DNA from: JAVBQG01 sp031549185
GTDB lineage: Bacteria; Synergistota; Synergistia; Synergistales; Synergistaceae
Direction: 5' to 3'
Length of the DNA: 64,000 bases
Assembly (NCBI GenBank): GCA_031549185.1
Contig: JAVBQG010000045.1
Coordinates: 1 to 64,000 of the forward strand
The notes beneath the pieces were generated by a model, which saw only the letters and a list, made by a program, of their open reading frames with translations, did no database searches and was not told the origin of the DNA. The first letter of the stretch is position 1. Every line of letters begins with the position of its first letter. Made by a program: the position numbers and the translations under genes. Positions 10,288 through 20,027 of the stretch are shown piece after piece.

Positions 10288-11820
10288 ATGGCTGAGAAAA
10301 AATATGTAGTCGCCATCGACCAGGGAACCACCAGCACCAGGTGCATGGTTTTCGACAAGAAGGGTCTCCCCGTTTGTTCCGACCAGATGGAGCACGCGCA
10401 GATCTTCCCGAAGCCGGGCTGGGTCGAACACGATGCGATGGAAATATGGTCGCGTACGCAGGACGTCATCCGTGGCGCGATGGAAAAGGGTAAGATATCC
10501 CCCGACCAGATCGCGGCGATCGGCGTCACCAACCAGCGCGAGACGACCGTCGTCTGGGAGAAGGCGACCGGCAAGCCGATCTACAACGCCATCGTCTGGC
10601 AGTGCATGCGCACGCAGGACTTCTGCGCCGAGTGGCAGAAGATGCCCGAGTGGAAGCAGGACGAGACCGGACAGGGCAAGGTGAAGGACCACACCGGCCT
10701 CCTGATCAGCCCCTACTTCTCCGGCACCAAGATCAAGTGGATCCTCGACAACGTCCCCGGGGCGCGCGAGCGCGCCGAGAAGGGCGAGCTCCTCTTCGGA
10801 AACATCGACACCTGGGTGATCTGGAACATCACCGGCGGACCCAACGGCGGCGTCCACGTGACGGACGTCTCCAACGCCTCCCGTACGCTCCTGATGAACA
10901 TCAAGACCCTCAAATGGGACGAGGAGATGGCGAAGTGCCTGAACGTCCCCATCAAGATGCTCCCCGAGATCAAGCCGTCGAGCTACGTCTACGGCAAGAC
11001 GAAGGCGGACGGGCCCTTCAGGGCCGAGATCCCCGTGGCGGGCGACCTCGGCGACCAGCAGGCGGCGCTCTTCGGACAGGCCTGCTTCGGCAAGGGCGAC
11101 ACGAAGAACACCTACGGCACCGGTTGCTTCATGCTGATGAACATCGGCAAGGAGGTGGTCAACTCCAAGAACGGCCTTCTCACCACCGCCGCCTACAGCC
11201 TCAAGGAGGGCGAGTGCGTCTATGCCCTCGAGGGTTCCATCGCCATCACCGGCGCCGCCGTGCAGTGGCTGCGCGACAACCTGCGCCTCTTCGACGAGGC
11301 TCCGGACAGCGAGTACTTCGCGAAGAAGGTCGAGGACTCCGGCGGAATTTACTTCGTCCCCGCGTTCTCCGGCCTCTACGCGCCGTACTGGGACATGACC
11401 GCGCGCGGCGCGATCGTGGGCCTCACCCGCTACATCCGCAAGGAGCACGTCATCCGCGCCACGCTCGAGAGCATCTGCTACCAGACGCGCGACGTGGTCG
11501 AGGCCATGAACAAGGACTCCGGCGTGCCGCTGGCCGAGCTCAAGGTCGACGGCGGCGCGGTCAAGAACGACCTGCTCATGCAGTTGCAGGCCGACATCCT
11601 CGGCGCGACGGGCGTGCGGCCGGTCGTCAACGAGACGACGGCGCTCGGCGCCGCCTACGCAGCGGGCCTCGCCACCGGCTTCTGGACCTCGACCGACGAC
11701 GTCAAGAACAACTGGGCCAAGGATCACGCCTTCGACGCCGCCATCCCCGTCGACAAGCGCGAAGCCGCCTATAAGGGCTGGCGGAAAGCCATCGACAAGT
11801 CCAAGGGCTGGCTCGACTAG
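10288..11820 (+). CDS. glpK: Glycerol kinase
   Basis: A 510-residue FGGY-family kinase making sn-glycerol 3-phosphate from glycerol and ATP. The N-terminal phosphate-binding loop reads AIDQGTTSTRCMVFD. The ATP-site segment GTGCFMLMNIG lies near residue 275, and the C-terminal signature DGGAVKNDLLMQLQADILG near residue 420. AGGAGG lies 9-10 nt upstream of the ATG. It follows dhaKLM and precedes the three-gene glycerol-3-phosphate oxidation set, so both routes into triose phosphate are encoded together. Confidence 0.96.
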   Translation: MAEKKYVVAIDQGTTSTRCMVFDKKGLPVCSDQMEHAQIFPKPGWVEHDAMEIWSRTQDVIRGAMEKGKISPDQIAAIGVTNQRETTVVWEKATGKPIYNAIVWQCMRTQDFCAEWQKMPEWKQDETGQGKVKDHTGLLISPYFSGTKIKWILDNVPGARERAEKGELLFGNIDTWVIWNITGGPNGGVHVTDVSNASRTLLMNIKTLKWDEEMAKCLNVPIKMLPEIKPSSYVYGKTKADGPFRAEIPVAGDLGDQQAALFGQACFGKGDTKNTYGTGCFMLMNIGKEVVNSKNGLLTTAAYSLKEGECVYALEGSIAITGAAVQWLRDNLRLFDEAPDSEYFAKKVEDSGGIYFVPAFSGLYAPYWDMTARGAIVGLTRYIRKEHVIRATLESICYQTRDVVEAMNKDSGVPLAELKVDGGAVKNDLLMQLQADILGATGVRPVVNETTALGAAYAAGLATGFWTSTDDVKNNWAKDHAFDAAIPVDKREAAYKGWRKAIDKSKGWLD

Positions 11821-11835
11821 ATAGCGAAAACCAGA

Positions 11836-11904
11836 ACCGTGGGGCTCCGCCCCACACCCGCCAGAGGGCAGTGCCCTCTGGCGGGTGTGGGCAGAGCCCA
11901 CGGT
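11836..11904. repeat. Long palindromic hairpin between glpK and the GlpA-like gene
   Basis: A 20-bp perfect stem (11851-11870 with 11872-11891) is nested in a second stem AACCGTGGG/CCCACGGTT (11836-11844 with 11896-11904). The centre is GGGCAGTGCCC. It may stabilise the upstream mRNA, attenuate downstream expression, or be a REP-like mobile palindrome. It contains no U run. Confidence 0.75.
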
Positions 11905-11930
11905 TTCCGGTCTTGGTTGGAGGTGGCGTT

Positions 11931-13415
11931 TTGGTGGAGTGTGGGGATTACGATGTTTTGATCGTCGGGGCGGGGATCGTCGGCTCGACGATTGCGCGCG
12001 AGCTATCGCGGTATACGTTGCGCGTGGCGGTGCTCGACCGGGCTTCGGATTTGCCGTTCGGGCAGAGCCGGGCGAACAGCTCGATGATCCACGGCGGTTT
12101 CGACGACGAGCCGGGCACGGTGAAGGCGCGCTTCTGCGCAAAGGGCAACCGGATGTATCACACGCTGTGCGAGGAGCTGGACTTCCGTTTCACGAGGTGC
12201 GGCTCGTACGTCTGCGCGCGCGGCGAGGACGAGCATCATCACCTGGAGAAGCTGTACGCGCAGGGCAAGGCGAACGGCGTGCCGGGCCTGGAGATCGTCT
12301 CGGGCGAGCGTTTGCGCGAGAAGGAGCCCAACACGGCGCCGGAGATCACCGCGGCACTCTGGTGTTCGTCGGCGGCGATCGTGAACAACTTCGAGGCGTC
12401 GCTGGCGTTTCTGGAGAGCGCGCGCCAGAATGGCGCGGAGCTTTTTATGGAGACGGAGGTCCGGGGGTTGATCTTTGACGACTGCGCCTGCGCGATGCGC
12501 GGGGTCCACACGAACAGGGGAGCGTTCTATGCGCCGGTCGTGATCAACGCCTCGGGAGTGAACTCCGACGTCATCTCGCGCATGGCGGGGGACGACAGCT
12601 TTATCATCCACCCCACCCGGGGGGAATATTTTATTTTCGACCGCAGCGTCGGTCATCTGGTGAACTCGTTTTTATTCTCCTGTCCCTCCGCGCTGGGCAA
12701 GGGCATCACAGTGGCGCGGACGGCCGACGAAAACCTTCTGATCGGGCCGACGTCGGTGAGGCAACCGGACCGCGACGACCGAGACACTACGCCGGAGGGT
12801 CTCGAGGCGACCATCGAGGGCGCCGCGAGGCTCGTGCCGGGGATCCCGCGCAACATGGCGATCACGACCTTCTCCGGCGTGCGGGCGAACATCGACAAGG
12901 GAGATTTCTACATCAAGGCGCTCGACAAGCCCCGCGGCTTCGTGAACGTGGCGGGGATCAAATCGCCCGGATTTACGAGCGCGCCCGCTATCGCGGAGTA
13001 CGTCGCGGAGCTGGTCAGGGACTCGTATGGGGATGTCCTGACATTCGAGCCCGACCCGGCCTTCGTGCCGGAGCGGCGGCATATCCCGCGCTTCATGTAC
13101 ATGTCGATGGAGGAGCGCGAGGCGATGGCCGCGAGGGACCCGAAGTGGGGGCAGATCGTCTGCCGTTGCGAGAGCGTCACGGAAGGACAGGTGGTCGAGG
13201 CGATCCGCAGGGGGGCGCGCACGGTGGCCGGCGTCAAGCTCTGGGTGCGGCCCGGGGCGGGGCGCTGCCAGGGCGGCTTCTGCGCGCCGCGCGTGGTGGA
13301 GATTCTGGCGCGCGAGCTGGGCGTTTCGCCGCTGGAGATCACGCGCCACGGAGGAGATTCGCATATGCTGACTGGCAGGACGAAGGATTCGCTCCTGCCC
13401 GGAGAGCCGATATGA
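11931..13415 (+). CDS. GlpA-like FAD-dependent glycerol-3-phosphate dehydrogenase
   Basis: A dehydrogenase of the DAO superfamily. It begins with an FAD-binding Rossmann motif (DVLIVGAGIVGSTIAREL). The C-terminus carries a BFD-like iron-sulfur domain with CRCE and RCQGGFC cysteines, as in anaerobic GlpA. The start at TTG 11931 (or GTG 11934) is chosen because GGAGG lies 7-10 nt upstream; earlier in-frame codons fall inside the palindrome. It is 494 residues long, oxidises glycerol 3-phosphate (inferred) and overlaps the next gene by 4 nt (ATGA). The electron acceptor would be the two partner proteins that follow. Confidence 0.87.
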   Translation: MVECGDYDVLIVGAGIVGSTIARELSRYTLRVAVLDRASDLPFGQSRANSSMIHGGFDDEPGTVKARFCAKGNRMYHTLCEELDFRFTRCGSYVCARGEDEHHHLEKLYAQGKANGVPGLEIVSGERLREKEPNTAPEITAALWCSSAAIVNNFEASLAFLESARQNGAELFMETEVRGLIFDDCACAMRGVHTNRGAFYAPVVINASGVNSDVISRMAGDDSFIIHPTRGEYFIFDRSVGHLVNSFLFSCPSALGKGITVARTADENLLIGPTSVRQPDRDDRDTTPEGLEATIEGAARLVPGIPRNMAITTFSGVRANIDKGDFYIKALDKPRGFVNVAGIKSPGFTSAPAIAEYVAELVRDSYGDVLTFEPDPAFVPERRHIPRFMYMSMEEREAMAARDPKWGQIVCRCESVTEGQVVEAIRRGARTVAGVKLWVRPGAGRCQGGFCAPRVVEILARELGVSPLEITRHGGDSHMLTGRTKDSLLPGEPI

Positions 13416-14707
13416 ATATGAATGATAAGAAGGCAACGGACAGGATAGATGTGGCGATCATCGGCGGAGGGCCCGCCGGTATCGCGGCGGCGACCGCCGC
13501 GCGGAACGAGGGCGCGGAGCGGGTGGTCGTCTTCGAGCGCGACTGGGAGGCGGGGGGTATCCTGCAGCAGTGCATACACCCCGGCTTCGGGCTCCACACG
13601 TTCGGAGAAGAGTTGACCGGGCCGGAGTACATGTACCGCTACCTTGAGCGCGCGCGCGAGGCGGGCGTCGAGTTCTCGCTCAACACGATGGTCTTTCACA
13701 TGGAGCAGGAGGGAAAACCGGGGGAGCCGGTGCGGTTCTGGACCATGAACCCGGGGCGTGGCATCGAAAAGGTGGAGGCGAAGTCGCTCGTGCTGGCGAT
13801 GGGGTGCCGCGAGCGCCCGGCGGGCGCGCTCGGCATACCGGGGAGCAGGCCCGCGGGCGTCTACACGGCGGGCACGGCGCAGCGCTTCGTGAACATGGAG
13901 GGTTTCATGCCCGGCAAAAAAGTGGTGATCATGGGCACCGGCGACATCGGCCTCATCATGGCGCGCCGCATGATGCTCGAGGGCGCGGCCGTCGTGGCCG
14001 TCTACGAGATCATGCCGTGGGTGTCGGGCCTGCGTCGCAACATCGCGCAGTGCCTCGACGACTTCGGCATCCCGTATTACCTGGAGCACAGCGTCTGCGA
14101 GCTCCACGGGCACGGACGCCTCGAGGGGGTGTCCGTCGTGCGAATCGGCAAAGATCGTCGCCCGATACCCGGCACGAGGAAATTCGTCGGCTGCGACACG
14201 CTGCTGCTGGCGGTCGGCCTGATCCCCGAGAACGAGCTCTCGCGCATGGCGGGGGTCGAGATTCACGGCGTCACGGGCGGCCCCGTGGTGAATGATCTGT
14301 TGCAGACGAGCCGCGAGAATATCTTCGCCGCTGGAAACGTGGTCGTCGTCTATGACTTGGTCGACTTCGTGAGCGAGGAGGGCGAGCGCGCGGGAAGAAA
14401 CGCGGCGCGGTTCGCCGCCTGCAGGCTGGAGAAGCCGGCGCGGAAGTTCGCGGTCGAGACGGACGGGAGAATTCGCGTGATCTCGCCGCAGTTCCTGCAC
14501 GGCGCGGAGGACACGACGCTCTTTTTGCGCGTGGCCGAGCCCGTCGAGGGAAGGTGCCGGATCTCCGCCGAGCCTGGCCTCTTCTCGCAGACGCTCCGCT
14601 ACGCGAGGCCAGGCGAGATGAACGAGGTCCGGATCGCCGCGGAGAAGCTGAACGCGCTGCCCGCCGATGTGACGAAGATCCGGGTCGGCCTGGAGGTCCT
14701 GTCATGA
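13412..14707 (+). CDS. NAD(P)/FAD-dependent oxidoreductase of the glycerol set
   Basis: A 431-residue pyridine-nucleotide-disulfide-type oxidoreductase. The FAD motif AIIGGGPAGIAAATAARN lies at the N-terminus and a second Rossmann motif, VVIMGTGDIGLIMARRM, near residue 172. The C-terminal FAD contact is ENIFAAGNVV. It begins at ATG 13412 inside the stop of the GlpA-like gene, preceded by GGAGAG. In many Firmicutes-like genomes the same trio (GlpA-like, this protein, DUF1667) follows glpK, where it takes the place of GlpB and GlpC. NAD(P) as electron acceptor is inferred. Confidence 0.85.
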   Translation: MNMNDKKATDRIDVAIIGGGPAGIAAATAARNEGAERVVVFERDWEAGGILQQCIHPGFGLHTFGEELTGPEYMYRYLERAREAGVEFSLNTMVFHMEQEGKPGEPVRFWTMNPGRGIEKVEAKSLVLAMGCRERPAGALGIPGSRPAGVYTAGTAQRFVNMEGFMPGKKVVIMGTGDIGLIMARRMMLEGAAVVAVYEIMPWVSGLRRNIAQCLDDFGIPYYLEHSVCELHGHGRLEGVSVVRIGKDRRPIPGTRKFVGCDTLLLAVGLIPENELSRMAGVEIHGVTGGPVVNDLLQTSRENIFAAGNVVVVYDLVDFVSEEGERAGRNAARFAACRLEKPARKFAVETDGRIRVISPQFLHGAEDTTLFLRVAEPVEGRCRISAEPGLFSQTLRYARPGEMNEVRIAAEKLNALPADVTKIRVGLEVLS

Positions 14708-15066
14708 TCGAGACGAAAAAATTTCTCTGCGTCTCATGCCCCGTCGGCTGCGCGCTCACGGTGAAGGTGGACGGGACAAACGCGATCGAGGTGGAGGGAA
14801 ATACCTGTCCGCGCGGCGTCGAATACGCGAAGAGCGAGGTGGCGAATCCGACGCGCGTCTTTACGTCGACGGTGCGGGTGCGCGGCGCCTCGCTGCCGGT
14901 CTGCCCGGTGCGCAGCCGCTCTCCGTTGCCGCTCTCGAAGGTCTTTCGCGTGTCGCGCGAGATCGCGAAGATCGCGATGGACGCGCCGCTCGAGATCGGA
15001 CAGATTGTGATCGCGGACGTGTGCGGCACGGGAGTCGATATTGTTACAAGTAGAGCGTTAAAGTAG
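14704..15066 (+). CDS. DUF1667 cysteine-rich protein
   Basis: A 120-residue protein beginning with CVSCPVGCALTVKVDG and GNTCPRGVEYAKSE. This gives four closely spaced cysteines suited to an iron-sulfur or zinc site. DUF1667 genes regularly follow the FAD oxidoreductase of glycerol-3-phosphate operons and probably act as an electron-transfer or stabilising partner; the biochemical role is not established. The start overlaps the previous stop (ATGA), which indicates translational coupling. Confidence 0.85.
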   Translation: MIETKKFLCVSCPVGCALTVKVDGTNAIEVEGNTCPRGVEYAKSEVANPTRVFTSTVRVRGASLPVCPVRSRSPLPLSKVFRVSREIAKIAMDAPLEIGQIVIADVCGTGVDIVTSRALK

Positions 15067-15171
15067 GAAAATAGGACACAATTCGTCATATACGCTTGTT
15101 CGTTGCGTGTCAAAGAGGTAGTATCGGGGGCACGCTTCGCGCTACGCATAAAGCGCAGAGGGGGATAAGCA

Positions 15172-15513
15172 ATGTCCGACCAGAAGGCGCGCATCATCCA
15201 GGAGTTCGTGCCTGGCAAACAGGTTACCATCGCCCACATCATTCCTAACCCCAATCGGGATATCTGTGAGCGCATCGGTGTCGACAACAAAGGAGCCGTC
15301 GGCATCATGACGATCACACCCGGAGAGGGTTCCATCATCGCAGCGGACGCAGCATCCAAGGCAGCCAACATCAAAATCGAATTCGTCGACCGTTTTACGG
15401 GCGGACTGGTGTTCAGCGGAGAAGTATCGGCCGTTGAATCGGCTCTCGGGGGTGCGATGCACGCCTTGTCCAGCGTACTGGGGTTTGCCACCGCACCGAT
15501 CACGAGGACTTGA
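15172..15513 (+). CDS. pduU: Microcompartment shell protein, PduU/EutS type
   Basis: The 113-residue product is a circularly permuted BMC-domain protein that forms hexamers with a small beta-barrel cap. The N-terminal stretch RIIQEFVPGKQVTIAHIIPN is typical of PduU/EutS. The BMC core follows (GAVGIMTITPGEGSIIAADA and a GGLVFSGEVSAVESAL strand-helix). A GAGGGGG site precedes the ATG. It is the first gene of the BMC block, 105 nt after the DUF1667 gene. PduU is known to interact with PduV, which is encoded next. Confidence 0.92.
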   Translation: MSDQKARIIQEFVPGKQVTIAHIIPNPNRDICERIGVDNKGAVGIMTITPGEGSIIAADAASKAANIKIEFVDRFTGGLVFSGEVSAVESALGGAMHALSSVLGFATAPITRT

Positions 15514-15517
15514 CGCA

Positions 15518-15996
15518 ATGCCGAACGTTTCTCCGTCCGGTTTTCTCTCGGCGGGCCACCGCCTGATGGTGGCGGGACCCACGAGAGCCGGTAAGTCGAC
15601 GCTTCTCAAGGCGCTCGGGTTGATCGACGAAGTTGTGAAAACACAGATGGTGGTGCACGGAAACGACTTCATCGATACGCCGGGAGAGCTGCTGAATCAC
15701 CTGTATTTGTACCGATCGTTGCTGCAAAACGCCAGCAAGGCGAGAGTGGTCCTCTTTCTGGTGGACCCGACACAGGAATCTCGTTATCCGCCGAAATTCA
15801 GCACCGCGATACGCGGAGAGGTGCTCGGCGTCGTGACGAAGATTGACATGGCGACGGAGCCGATGATCGAGCGTGCGCACAGGGCTCTGAATGTGGCTGG
15901 AGCGAAGGAGGTGATGTACTGTTCGTCGAAGACAGGAGAGGGGATACCCGAACTGAAAGCGAAAATCGAGAGCATAATCGGGAGGTGCATTGAAAA

Positions 15997-16000
<4 letters not shown>
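15518..16000 (+). CDS. pduV: PduV/EutP-like small GTPase-fold protein
   Basis: 160 residues with a Walker A loop GPTRAGKST at residues 20-28, a G3-like DTPGE and a G4-like TKID. PduV associates with the microcompartment shell and affects its positioning, and EutP has been reported to have acetate kinase activity. Either role is possible here. Adjacency to pduU favours PduV. The ATG at 15518 lies 4 nt after the pduU stop and has no strong site of its own, so it is probably read by coupling. It overlaps pduA by 4 nt. Confidence 0.85.
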
Positions 16001-16275
<275 letters not shown>

Positions 16276-16304
16276 AAACCCTTTTCGTTTAGGAGGTGCG
16301 ATAG

Positions 16305-17096
16305 ATGGAACAGGAAACAATGAAAAAAGTGATGGACGAGGTCATGAAGCGCTTCGCCACGGAGGTTTCGGCTCCCGACAAAGCGGCGGACGAGGCTCGT
16401 TGCGTCCCCGCGTCCTGCACCGAGTTCATCGGCACGGCGATGGGCAACACCATCGGGCTGGTGATCGCGAACGTCGAGGGCCGTCTGCACGAGCTGATGG
16501 GCATCGACAAGAAGTATCGCTCGATCGGCATCATCTCCGACCGCACCGGCGCCGGCCCGCAGCTGATGGCGGCCGACGAGGCGGTCAAGGCCACCAATAC
16601 AGAGATTATCTCCGCCGAGATGTGCCGCGACACCGAGGGTGGATGCGGACACGGTGCGCTGATCATCTTCGGCGCCGAGGACGTCTCCGACGCGAAGCGC
16701 GCCATCGAAGTCTCCCTGAAGGAAATCCCCAAATACTTCGGCGACGTGTGGGCCAACGAGGTCGGCTACCTCGAGCTGCAGTACACGGCGCGCGCCAGTT
16801 ACTGCCTCAACAAGGCGCTCGGCGCCCCGCTGGGCCGCGCGTTCGGCCTGATCTTGGGCGCCCCCGCCGGCATCGGCGTGGTCATCAGCGATACGGCACT
16901 CAAGGCCGCCGAGGTCGAGGCATATGCGTACTGCTCGCCGCAGAAGGGCACCTGCTACACGAACGAAGCCTTCGTCATGGTGAGCGGCGATTCCGGCGCC
17001 GTACGCCAGGCCATTCTCTCCGCCCGCGATGTCGGCGTGAAACTGCTGCACTCGCTCGGAGGCAAGCCGAAGTCGGCCACGGTCCCCTACATTTAG
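16305..17096 (+). CDS. pduB: BMC-T tandem-domain shell protein PduB
   Basis: 263 residues holding two BMC domains in tandem, which trimerise into pseudohexamers. Recognisable segments are EFIGTAMGNTIGLVIANVEG in the first half and GRAFGLILGAPAGIGVVISD in the second. The N-terminal extension (about 40 residues, MEQETMKKVMDEVMKRFATE) is helical, as in PduB, where the N-terminus links the enzymatic core to the shell. AGGAGG precedes the ATG. Confidence 0.94.
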   Translation: MEQETMKKVMDEVMKRFATEVSAPDKAADEARCVPASCTEFIGTAMGNTIGLVIANVEGRLHELMGIDKKYRSIGIISDRTGAGPQLMAADEAVKATNTEIISAEMCRDTEGGCGHGALIIFGAEDVSDAKRAIEVSLKEIPKYFGDVWANEVGYLELQYTARASYCLNKALGAPLGRAFGLILGAPAGIGVVISDTALKAAEVEAYAYCSPQKGTCYTNEAFVMVSGDSGAVRQAILSARDVGVKLLHSLGGKPKSATVPYI

Positions 17097-17133
17097 TAGG
17101 GCGCGGCTCTGTTGAACAGGAGGTGGCTTGAGG

Positions 17134-18807
17134 ATGGCTGTCAAAAAACGCAGCAAGAGATTTGAAGTTCTGGAAAATCGCCCCGTCCACAAGGACGGAT
17201 TTATCGGCGAATGGATCGACGTGGGCCTCTACGCAATGGGCAGCCCGCAGGATCCGAAGCCCTCGATCCGCATAGAGGGCAGCAAGATCGTGGAGATGGA
17301 CGGCAAACGCCGCGAGGACTTCACGATGATCGAGCAGTTCGTCGCGGATTATTCGATCAACGTGCAGAACGCCCCCGAGGCGATGGCCAAGAGCGACATC
17401 GAGATCGCCCGTATGCTGGTCGACATCGACTGCCCGCGCGGCGAGTGCATTCGCATCTTCACGGCTCTCACGCCCGCGAAGATCTCTCGCGTGCTCGACT
17501 GCATGAACATCGTCGAGATCATGATGGCGATGCAGAAGATGCGCTGCCGCCAGACGCCCGCCAATCAGGCGCACGTCACGAACGCGAAGGACCACCCCGT
17601 CCTCCTCGCGGCGGACGCGGCCGAGGCGACGCTCCGCGGCTTCAAGGAGATCGAGACCACCGTCGGCGTCGCGCGTTACGCGGCGTTCAACGCGCTGGCT
17701 CTCCTGGTCGGCGGCCAGGTCGGACGCCCCGGCACGCTCTCGCAGGACGCCCTCGAAGAGGCGTTCGAGCTCGAGATCGGCATGAGGGGCCTCACCAGCT
17801 ACGCGGAGACAGTCTCCGTCTACGGCACGGAGAACGTCTTCGTCGACGGCGACGACACCCCGTGGTCCAAGTCGTTTCTGGCGTCAGCGTACGCGAGCCG
17901 CGGGCTCAAGATGCGCTTCACGTCCGGCACCGGCTCCGAAGTGCAGATGGGCGCCGCCGAAGGCAAGTCCATGCTCTACCTCGAGATCCTCTGCATCATG
18001 GTCACCAAGGGCGCCGGCGTCCAGGGCCTGCAGAACGGCTCCATCTCCTGCATCGGCGTCCCCGGCGCGGTTCCCTCCGGTCTGCGCGCGGTCGCCGCGG
18101 AGAACCTCGTCACCATGTCCCTCGATCTGGAAGTCGCCTCCGGCAACGACCAGACCTTCTCCCACTCCGACCAGCGCCGTACGGCGCGCACGATTCCGCA
18201 GATGTTCCCCGGCACCGACTGGATCTTCTCCGGTTACGCCGCGGAGCCCAACTATGACAACATGTTCGCGGGCTCCAACTGGGACATCGACGACATGGAC
18301 GACTACCTCGCCATTCAGCGCGACTTCAAGGTCGACGGCGGTCTGCGTCCCGTCAGCGAGGAGGACGTCATCGCGGTCCGCAACAAGGCGGCGCGCGCGA
18401 TGCAGGCCGTCTTCGACGAGCTCGGTTTCCCGCCGATCTCCGACGAAGAGGTCGAACTCTGCACCTATGCGCACGGCACGAAGGATATCGGCGACCGCAA
18501 CATCCCCGAGGACCTGAAGGCCGCCGAGCGTCTCATGAAGGATGGCATCACCGGCATCGACGTGGCGAAGGCGCTTGCCAAGAAGGGCTTCCGCGACGTT
18601 GCCGAGTCGATCATCCTCATGATGCGCCAGCGCGTCGCCGGAGACTACCTCCAGACGTCCGCGTGGGTCGGAAACGACGGCATGGTCTACAGCGCCGTCA
18701 ATGATCCGAACACCTACATGGGCCCCGGAACCGGCTACAAAATGTCGGGCGAGCGCTGGGAAGAAGTCAAGGCGATTCCGTGGGCGATTCGGGCAGAGGA
18801 TGTCTAG
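17134..18807 (+). CDS. pduC: B12-dependent diol/glycerol dehydratase, large subunit
   Basis: 557 residues, the expected length for the alpha subunit that holds the substrate and adenosylcobalamin. It begins SKRFEVLENRPVHKDGFIGEW, close to known PduC/DhaB1 starts. Core segments include FTSGTGSEVQMG and NGSISCIGVPGAVPSG. ATG 17134 is preferred over TTG 17128 because AGGAGG is then 10 nt away instead of 4. Glycerol versus 1,2-propanediol preference cannot be read with certainty. The glycerol genes upstream suggest glycerol is at least one substrate, giving 3-hydroxypropionaldehyde. Confidence 0.95.
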   Translation: MAVKKRSKRFEVLENRPVHKDGFIGEWIDVGLYAMGSPQDPKPSIRIEGSKIVEMDGKRREDFTMIEQFVADYSINVQNAPEAMAKSDIEIARMLVDIDCPRGECIRIFTALTPAKISRVLDCMNIVEIMMAMQKMRCRQTPANQAHVTNAKDHPVLLAADAAEATLRGFKEIETTVGVARYAAFNALALLVGGQVGRPGTLSQDALEEAFELEIGMRGLTSYAETVSVYGTENVFVDGDDTPWSKSFLASAYASRGLKMRFTSGTGSEVQMGAAEGKSMLYLEILCIMVTKGAGVQGLQNGSISCIGVPGAVPSGLRAVAAENLVTMSLDLEVASGNDQTFSHSDQRRTARTIPQMFPGTDWIFSGYAAEPNYDNMFAGSNWDIDDMDDYLAIQRDFKVDGGLRPVSEEDVIAVRNKAARAMQAVFDELGFPPISDEEVELCTYAHGTKDIGDRNIPEDLKAAERLMKDGITGIDVAKALAKKGFRDVAESIILMMRQRVAGDYLQTSAWVGNDGMVYSAVNDPNTYMGPGTGYKMSGERWEEVKAIPWAIRAEDV

Positions 18808-18828
18808 GGAGAAGGGAGGAACGGAACA

Positions 18829-19479
18829 ATGCAGATCAATCCAGAACTGCTCGAGAAGATCGTAGCAGAAGTACTCTCCGAGATGTCGGGGACCCCGACC
18901 GCTCCCGCAGCGGCCACCATGGCCCCGGTCGCGGGGGTGAAGTGCGTGGAAAAGGGCAAGGCCGTTCGCGGAACGGACCCGAAGGAAGTCGTGCTTGCCA
19001 TTTCGCCGGCCTTTGGTGAGACGTTCAAGACGACCATCACCGGCATTCCGCTCGCCGACGTGCTGCGCCAGGTTCAGGCGGGCATCGAGGAGGAGGGCCT
19101 GCATCTCCGCGTTGTCCGGGTCTACCACACGGCGGACGTCGGTTTCATGGCGCACCAGGCCGCTCGACTCTCCGGATCCGGCATCGGTCTGGGCATCCTG
19201 TCCCGCGGGACTTCCGTCATCCACCAGCGCGACCTGAACCCCCTGGCCAACCTGGAGCTCTTCCCGCAGGCGCCGGTCATCGACCTGAAGACCTTCCGCG
19301 CCATGGGCAAGAACGCGGCCAAGTACGCGAAGGGCGAGAACCCGACTCCGGTTCCGACGAACAACGACCCGATGGCTCGTCCGCGGTATCAGGGGCTGGC
19401 AGCTCTCCTGCACAACAAAGAGGCGAGCTTCGTCGATCGTTCGAAAGCTCCTCTGGAGCTGTCGGTGTCCTTCGAATAG
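18829..19479 (+). CDS. pduD: Diol/glycerol dehydratase, medium subunit
   Basis: A 216-residue beta subunit that contacts B12. The first 18 residues (MQINPELLEKIVAEVLSEM) form the amphipathic helix that targets PduD into microcompartments, followed by an Ala/Pro linker. Known free glycerol dehydratases (DhaB2) lack this extension, so the enzyme is of the encapsulated type. Conserved core segments such as GIGLGILSRGTSVIHQRDL are present. It follows pduC by 21 nt and precedes pduE by 14 nt. Confidence 0.94.
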   Translation: MQINPELLEKIVAEVLSEMSGTPTAPAAATMAPVAGVKCVEKGKAVRGTDPKEVVLAISPAFGETFKTTITGIPLADVLRQVQAGIEEEGLHLRVVRVYHTADVGFMAHQAARLSGSGIGLGILSRGTSVIHQRDLNPLANLELFPQAPVIDLKTFRAMGKNAAKYAKGENPTPVPTNNDPMARPRYQGLAALLHNKEASFVDRSKAPLELSVSFE

Positions 19480-19493
19480 GGGGAGGGTAGAAG

Positions 19494-20027
19494 ATGGCAC
19501 AGATAAATGAGCAACTGGTAGCAGAAGTCGTACGCCAGGTACTGAAGGGCATGAACGGCGCCGCTTCCGCGCCCGCCGGTCACGCGATCGGCGCCGCGAG
19601 CGGCATCACGGCCGCGGATTATCCGCTCGGCGCCAAGCGCAGGGATATCCTCAAGAGCCCGCGCGGCATCCCGTTCGACGAACTGACGCTCGAGAACGTC
19701 GAGAGCGGCAAGGTCGGTTTCGAGGACTTCCGCATCTCTCCGGAGGTTCTCAAGATGCAGGGCGACATTGCTGCCTCCGCCGGCCGCACCCAGATCGCGA
19801 TCAACTTCGCCCGCGCCGGAGAACTGACGAAGGTTCCCGACGAGAGGATTCTGCAGATTTACAACAGCCTCCGCCCGCACCGTTCCACGAAAGAAGATCT
19901 GATCGGCATCGCGGACGAACTGCAGAATAAGTATGGAGCATGTGTATGCGCCGACTTCATCCGCGAAGCGGCGGACGTCTACTCCCGTCGCAAGCTGTTG
20001 AAGGGCGATCTCCCCTCGACCGACTAG
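19494..20027 (+). CDS. pduE: Diol/glycerol dehydratase, small subunit
   Basis: The 177-residue gamma subunit. It too begins with an encapsulation-like helix (INEQLVAEVVRQVLKGMNG) and an Ala-rich linker. The core includes LTLENVESGKVGFEDFRISP and ends RRKLLKGDLPSTD. AGGGGGAGGGTAGAAG precedes the ATG. With PduC and PduD it completes the adenosylcobalamin-dependent dehydratase. Confidence 0.94.
   Translation: MAQINEQLVAEVVRQVLKGMNGAASAPAGHAIGAASGITAADYPLGAKRRDILKSPRGIPFDELTLENVESGKVGFEDFRISPEVLKMQGDIAASAGRTQIAINFARAGELTKVPDERILQIYNSLRPHRSTKEDLIGIADELQNKYGACVCADFIREAADVYSRRKLLKGDLPSTD

Noticed and set aside
8647..12141. A 1164-codon open frame on the minus strand across dhaK, dhaL, dhaM and glpK
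   Set aside because: It lies antisense to four well-recognised genes, has low-complexity Arg/Ala/His-rich content typical of GC-rich shadow frames, and no ribosome site.
17884..19500. A 538-codon minus-strand frame across pduC and pduD
   Set aside because: Antisense shadow of clearly identified dehydratase genes.
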